A stretch of DNA of 10,799 bases from Marine Group II euryarchaeote MED-G33. Lineage in GTDB: Archaea; Thermoplasmatota; Poseidoniia; Poseidoniales; Thalassarchaeaceae. Under the pieces are notes generated by a model that was given only the letters and a program-made list of their open reading frames with translations, was not told where the DNA came from and ran no database searches. Below, in pieces: positions 6,223-10,799 of the stretch. The stretch spans positions 1 through 10,799 of the forward strand of contig CATISE010000094.1 in the NCBI GenBank assembly GCA_949538655.1. Direction: 5' to 3'. A program made the translations under genes and the position numbers. How positions within the stretch are numbered: position 1 is the stretch's first letter; every line of letters begins with the position of its first letter.

Positions 6223-8859
6223 TCATTCCTCCAACCATTCGTGTGTGCCTTGTAGCATTCCACGCAACTCGTAAATCAGGTCCATCGCATCCCTAGGACT
6301 CAACATGTCTGGATCAATTTCTGACAATCGCTTCTCAATTTCAGATTCTTTTTCGACGATTCGAGTTGGTGCGGCAGGGCGGTTCCATCCGAATAGTGAG
6401 GATTGACCTGCTTCTCTGGACAGTGGGACACCACCTTCTCCCGCTCGGGCACCTTGAGCTTGAGATTCGAGGAACAGCAACAGATCCCTTGCACGTTCGA
6501 CAACAGTCGATGGTAGCCCTGCAAGACCGGCGACCTGTACGCCATATGAATCGTCACAGGGCCCTTCAGCGATCGTATGCAAGAATGCGATTTCACCATC
6601 CGAATCTGCAACTTGGACGTGAATATTGCATAGACCATTGATCTCTTCAGCGAGTCCGACCAATTGATGATAATGGGTTGCGAAGAGAGTTCGGCAACCG
6701 ATTCTTCGAGCGATGTCTTCAGTGACCGACCAAGCGATGGCCAATCCATCGAATGTCGATGTACCACGGCCAATTTCATCCAATAAGACGAGGCTGTTAG
6801 GTGTGGCTCTTCGAAGAATGTGTGCTACCTCAATCATCTCCATCATGAATGTGGAGCGCCCTCTGCGCAAATCATCGTGGGCACCGACTCGAGTAAACAC
6901 ACGATCGACCAATCCGATTCGTGCTTTGTTCGCTGGAACGTAGGAACCGGCCTGTGCTAAAATGGTGATGAGGGCGCTGGTTCGAAGGTATGTGGATTTA
7001 CCACCCATGTTCGGTCCAGTCAGCAATAGGAACCGACGTTTTGCATCAAAACGGACATCGTTTGGTACAAACCGTCCATCTGCTTCAAGCACAGGATGTC
7101 GTGCTCCAGAAATGTCCAAACGATCGGTTTCTTGAATTTCAGGTCGGCACCAAGAACGCTGTCGAGCATGGTGGGCAAAAGATGCAAGAACATCGACTGT
7201 AGAGATTTTTCTAGCGATTGAGGATAGTGAAGATGTGACCGCTTTGATTTCATCCCGAAGATTGCAGAAGAGTTTGAATTCAATCGCATTCGCACGACTG
7301 TCCGCTGACAAAATAATCTCCTCCCATTCTTTCAGTTCGGGTGTGACATATCGTTCTGCATTGGTCATGGTCTGACGCCGGATCCAGTCTTCGGGAACTT
7401 TATCGAGATGGGTTTTTGTCACTTCAATGAAGTAACCAAATTGTCGATTGTATCGAACTTTCAAACTCGGGATATCCAATTGTTCCCTTTGCGTGGATTC
7501 CAATTCGGATAGCCAATTTGTACCCTTGCTGGCCTTGATTCGGAGATCGTCCAATTTGTCGTCATATCCTTCTCGGAACAAACCTCCATCTCGAATCAGA
7601 GCTGGTTGCTCAGGCAATAGGGCGTCTTCGATGGTCTCCTTGAGGGGCTGTAAATCGACCAAACCTTCTGCACAAGAATTGAGTAGAGAATCATCCGATT
7701 CCCGGAGCAAAGATTGTAGCGCAGGCATTCTTGAAAGACAATCACAAATGGCCAACAAATCGCGCCCATTGGCACGATTGTAAGCCAGCCTTGTAGACAA
7801 TCGTTCCAAATCACGCATCGCTTTGAGGGCAGTACGGATTTCCCGTAGACGCCTGTTTGCATTGACCAAACTAGCGACTGCAGAGTGGCGTTCTGCGATC
7901 CTATCGCGATTCATCAATGGTCGAAGTAGCCATTCTTTCAGCAAACGACGACCCATCCAAGTTTGTGTGGCATCAATGGCTTGTAACAAACTGCCATTCT
8001 TTTCTCCAGAGAGTGTTTGCACCAATTCGAGGTTCCTAAGCGTGGTTTGATCCAGTAACATGTGAGATGCATCTGCACCCAAGTGAATCTCACGCAATGG
8101 AACGGCATCGACAAGATGTAGTTTTGACAGGTAAGCGGTCGCCAATCCAGCAGCCTCCATCGCCAAAGGACGGCTGTCGAGATCTAGGCTGCCAAGGTCG
8201 CTCATCTCAAGCACGTTACGCAGAGCCTCTAATCGCCCTTTACTCGGTAAATCGTGGATGCTGAGAACCAAGCCATCAATATCTCGAAGGATACTGAGTA
8301 TTGTCTCATGCTTGGCATCTCGACCATGCATTACCAGTTCCCGTGGACCCCAACGCAGCAATTCATCACGCAGTCGTTCAAACCGGCCCGCGCCCTCAAA
8401 CTCTGTCGATGAAGCGCGACCGCTGGATGGATCAATCACAGCAATTCCAAGATTGTCACCCTTGAGGACCACTGCTGCCAACAGGGCACTTCCATCTTCA
8501 CCGATAAGTTCCTCCTCATACAATGAACCAGGAGTGTAGACTCTTGCCACAACTCTGCGTAGAATTTTCTCCCCTGGCTGTAACTCTTCGGCCTGTTCAC
8601 AAAGTGTCACTTTGTATCCTGCACGTAGCATTCGTTGAAGGTAACCTTCGGCTGAATGCCAAGGGAATCCAGCCATCGGGACTGGATCGTCACTATTTTT
8701 GTCGCGGCTGGTGAGTGTGATGCCGAGGACCTCAGCAGCAGTAACTGCATCGTCGTAGAACATCTCGTAAAAGTCACCCATTCTGAAGAATAGGATGGTG
8801 TCTGGATGCTCCGCCTTAATCTCCGCATACTGGTCGAGCATGCTGGGACCCTTCGCCAT
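6223..8859 (-). CDS. mutS: DNA mismatch repair protein MutS (MutS1 type)
   Basis: MutS binds mismatches and small loops, becomes an ATP-bound sliding clamp and recruits MutL. With the ATG at 8859 it is 878 residues, a normal MutS1 length. The mismatch-binding motif F-Y-E is in MGDFYEMF (F30, E32). The core and clamp domains follow, then the ATPase: GPNMGGKST Walker A (615-623), RSTFMMEM, LLDEIGRGTSTFDG Walker B (D694, E695) and the ATHYHQL switch. Near the C-terminus QSSLFGW (from 819) precedes the short tetramer-type tail ending THEWLEE. The start is ambiguous. GGAGG lies 12 nt before the ATG at 8859, while the frame is open to a GTG at 8907 inside a palindrome near the predicted transcript start; I prefer 8859 because palindromes in neighbouring promoters are non-coding. 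It forms a two-gene unit with mutL. Confidence 0.96.
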   Translation of the reverse strand: MAKGPSMLDQYAEIKAEHPDTILFFRMGDFYEMFYDDAVTAAEVLGITLTSRDKNSDDPVPMAGFPWHSAEGYLQRMLRAGYKVTLCEQAEELQPGEKILRRVVARVYTPGSLYEEELIGEDGSALLAAVVLKGDNLGIAVIDPSSGRASSTEFEGAGRFERLRDELLRWGPRELVMHGRDAKHETILSILRDIDGLVLSIHDLPSKGRLEALRNVLEMSDLGSLDLDSRPLAMEAAGLATAYLSKLHLVDAVPLREIHLGADASHMLLDQTTLRNLELVQTLSGEKNGSLLQAIDATQTWMGRRLLKEWLLRPLMNRDRIAERHSAVASLVNANRRLREIRTALKAMRDLERLSTRLAYNRANGRDLLAICDCLSRMPALQSLLRESDDSLLNSCAEGLVDLQPLKETIEDALLPEQPALIRDGGLFREGYDDKLDDLRIKASKGTNWLSELESTQREQLDIPSLKVRYNRQFGYFIEVTKTHLDKVPEDWIRRQTMTNAERYVTPELKEWEEIILSADSRANAIEFKLFCNLRDEIKAVTSSLSSIARKISTVDVLASFAHHARQRSWCRPEIQETDRLDISGARHPVLEADGRFVPNDVRFDAKRRFLLLTGPNMGGKSTYLRTSALITILAQAGSYVPANKARIGLVDRVFTRVGAHDDLRRGRSTFMMEMIEVAHILRRATPNSLVLLDEIGRGTSTFDGLAIAWSVTEDIARRIGCRTLFATHYHQLVGLAEEINGLCNIHVQVADSDGEIAFLHTIAEGPCDDSYGVQVAGLAGLPSTVVERARDLLLFLESQAQGARAGEGGVPLSREAGQSSLFGWNRPAAPTRIVEKESEIEKRLSEIDPDMLSPRDAMDLIYELRGMLQGTHEWLEE
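6228..6232 (-). promoter_or_regulatory. Shine-Dalgarno of mutL inside the end of mutS
   Basis: GGAGG on the minus strand, 6 nt before the mutL ATG at 6221 and within the last codons of mutS (Leu-Glu-Glu-stop). It decides the mutL start and implies translational coupling, since the mutS stop is only 1 nt from the mutL ATG. Confidence 0.85.
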
Positions 8860-8900
8860 GAGTTCGGCGAGCCTCCGTCGCAGCCTATGAACCAAACGGC

Positions 8901-8917
8901 CGTTCACTACGTGAACG
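8901..8917. promoter_or_regulatory. 17-bp palindrome CGTTCAC-TAC-GTGAACG upstream of mutS
   Basis: Perfect 7-bp arms around a TAC centre, about 22 bp downstream of a TATA-like element on the minus strand, so it overlaps the expected transcript start of mutS. Same geometry and same centre as the palindrome at 2270-2286. It also contains the alternative GTG start of mutS (8907). A regulator site is the simplest reading; a 5'-end RNA hairpin is the alternative. Confidence 0.5.
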
Positions 8918-8928
8918 ATTGATTGGTG

Positions 8929-8934
8929 AATAAA
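8929..8934 (-). promoter_or_regulatory. TATA-like element for mutS
   Basis: TTTATT on the minus strand in the 87-bp gap between the propeller-like gene stop (8947) and the mutS ATG (8859). It predicts a transcript start near 8905, giving mutS-mutL a promoter of its own even though the gene upstream is on the same strand. Confidence 0.35.
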
Positions 8935-8946
8935 CAGCCACTAAAT

Positions 8947-10143
8947 TCAGATTACGTCGTGTTTCCTCAACAAAGCGTGACCACCAAAGCCAACGAACCC
9001 GACAAAGGTGAGAGCCAAGATTAGGTCTCCGAGAAGCGATAAACTCCTGAGAAGGGAATGTTGAGCCGTCGGATCGATTGTCACTCTTGTCGAACCATCC
9101 TCGCTAAACATGACGATATTTTCACCTGAATTTGAAGCTGTTGTCAAATCCACTGGGGCACCTTCGGGACAGTTAACCGGTGTTGGTTCAGAATCGCCGA
9201 TGACCATACTATACAGGCCATTTTCGCCATTGAACCAAAGCATTTCACCATCATCGATTGCAATCGTGCTTACACCTATAGAACCGGCAATTCGGTGGAC
9301 ATTGCGTTCCATCGTCACACCATATATCGCATCACCACCGCCGACGATGGCGATGAATGAGGAATCATCGGTTGGAATGATTGTGTGGAATGTTGCACCA
9401 GCTCCACGGTGTAGTAAGATTAGTTGGGGGGCGCCCCCTGAACCTCCTGCTGCATCGATCAGTACCTCTGATGTTTGTCCACCCAGTGCAGGATTGGCAC
9501 CAGTGGTGTCGTGGCCAATGATGAGAGCCCCACCGGAAACAACCTCGATCTGGTTCATCACAATCGATGAAATCGAGTAAGAGGTGCCATCACTGACATC
9601 CAAGCCAGACCACGTGTGTACAGTTCGGTCAGCACCACTTTCAACGATTAGCCAACCTTGACCGAGGATTCCGTCCAATGAAATGATGTCAGGTGGACTA
9701 TCGCCCCAGGTGAGCGAGCGGGGCGAGATGCTGGTTGAACCTGCCTCCATCCACCCAAACCAACCATCTTCGCCTCCGACCAACCATTGAGTTTCATCGC
9801 CACCAATGGCAGTCACATTGCAACCACAATCCAATGCTGACCAAGTGCCACCACTGCCTCGAATCATCAACCCCAAACCCGATTCGGATTGAACCAACGC
9901 CAAGGCTTGACCCCCATCCGCATCCCATACGATGTCTACAATGGGGTCAGACAATCCTGTTTCTGAAACAGAAACTCCTGGAAGAACCTGTGCCTGGTTG
10001 ACCCAGAATGCTCCGAGTAAAATGAAAATACCCAGCGCACCCATTGCCACCCAAGGTCGTTCACGAGGGGAATCGACAAAGGTAAACAGCCGCTCGATGA
10101 CGTTGGCCATAACACGTCTGTAACCTAGAGAGTTGAAGAACAT
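8947..10143 (-). CDS. Membrane-anchored, propeller-like protein of unknown function
   Basis: A 398-residue protein I cannot place in a named family. It has a charged N-terminus, a hydrophobic helix at about 31-49 (WVAMGALGIFILLGAFWV), a long Gly/Ser/Asp-rich domain of about 310 residues, and a second helix at about 368-390 followed by a short basic tail (LLRKHDVI). The central part shows loosely repeated strand patterns, each ending in a hydrophobic-Trp or Gly-Gly turn (for example WSALDCGC, WLVGGEDGWFGW, GQGWLIVESG, MLWFNGENGLYSM), suggesting a beta-propeller held outside the membrane with both ends inside. Few Cys are present. The ATG at 10143 is used; ATG at 10110 (MANVIERLF) is equally possible. 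It lies upstream of mutS on the same strand and diverges from rpl10e. A role in repair is not implied. Confidence 0.75.
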   Translation of the reverse strand: MFFNSLGYRRVMANVIERLFTFVDSPRERPWVAMGALGIFILLGAFWVNQAQVLPGVSVSETGLSDPIVDIVWDADGGQALALVQSESGLGLMIRGSGGTWSALDCGCNVTAIGGDETQWLVGGEDGWFGWMEAGSTSISPRSLTWGDSPPDIISLDGILGQGWLIVESGADRTVHTWSGLDVSDGTSYSISSIVMNQIEVVSGGALIIGHDTTGANPALGGQTSEVLIDAAGGSGGAPQLILLHRGAGATFHTIIPTDDSSFIAIVGGGDAIYGVTMERNVHRIAGSIGVSTIAIDDGEMLWFNGENGLYSMVIGDSEPTPVNCPEGAPVDLTTASNSGENIVMFSEDGSTRVTIDPTAQHSLLRSLSLLGDLILALTFVGFVGFGGHALLRKHDVI

Positions 10144-10164
10144 GTCCGCTCATCGGTATGTCAC

Positions 10165-10179
10165 GCCACCGTAGGTGGC
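10165..10179. promoter_or_regulatory. Palindrome GCCACC-GTA-GGTGGC in the divergent gap before rpl10e
   Basis: Perfect 6-bp arms with a GTA centre (TAC on the minus strand), about 20 bp downstream of the TATA-like element when read towards the propeller-like gene, so near its expected transcript start. The arms match the repeat upstream of the pilin-like gene at 2555-2567, and the centre matches those at 2270-2286 and 8901-8917. Confidence 0.5.
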
Positions 10180-10187
10180 CGGATGCA

Positions 10188-10195
10188 TTCATATA
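10188..10195. promoter_or_regulatory. TATA-like element shared by rpl10e and the propeller-like gene
   Basis: TTCATATA (TATATGAA on the minus strand) is the one AT-rich element in the 88-bp divergent gap. Read rightwards it predicts a start near 10218, a leader of about 14 nt for rpl10e; read leftwards, a start near 10166 for the propeller-like gene. Position is seen, function inferred. Confidence 0.4.
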
Positions 10196-10219
10196 CGGGC
10201 TGTCGGTGGCCGACGCCCG
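10196..10219 (+). promoter_or_regulatory. GC-rich inverted repeat directly before rpl10e
   Basis: GTCGG-TGG-CCGAC (10202-10214) nested in CGGGC / GCCCG (10196-10200 and 10215-10219), giving 10 paired positions with a single unpaired T at 10201. It fills the space between the TATA-like element and the predicted start of the ribosomal protein transcript. It could be an operator, or an RNA hairpin if transcription starts further upstream. Confidence 0.45.
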
Positions 10220-10231
10220 AGGGAATCGAAT

Positions 10232-10771
10232 ATGGCACGCAAGCCCGCGAAGATGTACCGCCGAATTAAGGGCCAGGCATATACTCGACGCAAGTATACT
10301 GGCGGTGTCCCAAACAATCGAATTATGCGATTCCACATGGGGAACAGAAAAGCTGCTGAAGCAGATGATTTCCCAGTAGTCCTCCACCTTTCAGTGGATG
10401 AAGGTTGCCAAGTTCGGCACACTGCACTCGAAGCGGCCCGTGTGATTTCCAATGCAACCATTCGTGAAGCAGCCGGACAAGAAGGATATGCACTTCGAGT
10501 CCATGTCTACCCACACCACATCCTGCGCGAAAACAAGCAAGCGACTGGCGCGGGTGCTGATCGTGTATCTCAAGGCATGCGATGTGCCTTCGGAAAGAAT
10601 GTCGGGACTGCTGCCAGATGCAAGCGTGACACAACCGTCATCTCAATCTCTACCGATGCCAAGCATTTCCTGTCTGCAAAGGATGCGCTTCGAAAGGCGA
10701 GTATGAAAATCCCAAGCCCTTGTTCGACCAAGGTCGTCAAAGGACACGAGCACCTCAAAGGCCTCGTTTGA
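10232..10771 (+). CDS. rpl10e: Ribosomal protein L10e (uL16 family)
   Basis: Large-subunit protein of the uL16 family (archaeal and eukaryotic L10e, bacterial L16), which sits near the A- and P-site tRNAs and the central protuberance. The 179-residue product opens MARKPAKMYR and GQAYTRRKYTGGVP, has HTALEAARV, and contains the strongly conserved loop PHHILRENKQATGAGADR followed by VSQGMRCAFG and GTAAR. The Lys-rich end KIPSPCSTKVVKG is also typical. Length and start agree with archaeal homologs. A GAGGGA stretch 7 nt before the ATG may act as a weak ribosome binding site. It diverges from the propeller-like gene over an 88-bp gap; no other ribosomal gene is adjacent within the window. Confidence 0.97.
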   Translation: MARKPAKMYRRIKGQAYTRRKYTGGVPNNRIMRFHMGNRKAAEADDFPVVLHLSVDEGCQVRHTALEAARVISNATIREAAGQEGYALRVHVYPHHILRENKQATGAGADRVSQGMRCAFGKNVGTAARCKRDTTVISISTDAKHFLSAKDALRKASMKIPSPCSTKVVKGHEHLKGLV

Positions 10772-10778
10772 GCATTTG

Positions 10779-10796
10779 GTGGCGTTTTTCAGCCAC
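10779..10796 (+). terminator. Possible terminator after rpl10e
   Basis: GTGGC / GCCAC 5-bp stem with an 8-nt loop that itself contains a T5 run (10785-10789), starting 7 nt after the rpl10e stop. The T-run alone could terminate archaeal transcription. The window ends 3 bases later, so the context cannot be judged. Confidence 0.4.
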
Positions 10797-10799
10797 TTC

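Noticed and set aside
6300..6779. A 159-codon open frame on the minus strand in another frame
   Set aside because: It overlaps the MutS ATPase domain, which is unmistakable in the main frame; the alternative translation has no recognisable features.
8860..8907. GTG at 8907 as the mutS start
   Set aside because: Not excluded: a TATA-like box would make it nearly leaderless. It was set aside because it lies in a palindrome and the ATG at 8859 has a GGAGG and gives the usual MutS N-terminus.
9110..9580. A 156-codon open frame on the plus strand
   Set aside because: It lies wholly antisense within the propeller-like gene, whose own frame spans the region with membrane helices and a promoter. 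Its translation is low-complexity Pro/Ser-rich with no motif.
1..10799. CRISPR array, insertion sequence, prophage or defence system
   Set aside because: No direct-repeat array, transposase, integrase or terminal repeats seen; the genes are housekeeping or single unknowns and do not form a cassette.

Overview
The window reads as a compact archaeal chromosome segment, most likely from a planktonic euryarchaeon of the Marine Group II (Poseidoniales) type. The archaeal signal is clear: two archaeal/eukaryal-type ribosomal proteins (L40e and L10e/uL16), an archaeal pilin-like N-terminus, and TATA-like boxes placed about where archaeal promoters need them. A full bacterial-type MutS-MutL mismatch-repair pair sits among these genes, which is uncommon in archaea but known in such marine euryarchaea. 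The lineage assignment is inference; no rRNA gene or phylogeny is available here.

Layout, left to right. Plus strand: the 3' part of purA (adenylosuccinate synthetase, cut by the window edge), then a small basic Cys-rich protein (1038-1325). Minus strand: a metallo-beta-lactamase-fold protein (1457-2245) that has lost the residues for one metal site. It diverges from a plus-strand run of rpl40e (2333-2479), a type IV pilin-like secreted protein (2571-3071) and aroA (EPSP synthase, 3097-4302). aroA meets mutL tail to tail with a 10-bp overlap. Minus strand again: mutL (4293-6221), mutS (6223-8859) and a membrane-anchored propeller-like protein (8947-10143); the transcription order is propeller protein, mutS, mutL. 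The propeller gene diverges from rpl10e (10232-10771), which closes the window.

Functionally the window mixes housekeeping genes: purine synthesis (AMP branch), the shikimate pathway, translation and DNA mismatch repair, plus three poorly characterised proteins. mutS and mutL are tightly coupled (1 nt apart, with a Shine-Dalgarno inside the end of mutS) and MutL carries the endonuclease motif, so the pair looks like a methyl-independent repair system. MutS has a clamp-binding motif that looks intermediate between the bacterial beta-clamp motif and a PCNA-interacting motif.

I see no CRISPR array, tRNA, insertion sequence, prophage or defence island. The structure least explained by the genes is a set of perfect short inverted repeats with 3-nt centres in the promoter gaps. 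Five promoters (the metallo-beta-lactamase gene, pilin, mutS, propeller gene, rpl10e) have one 16-29 bp downstream of a TATA-like element, close to the expected transcription start. Three of them have the spacer TAC/GTA, and two share GCCACC-N3-GGTGG. No gap without a gene exceeds about 130 bp.
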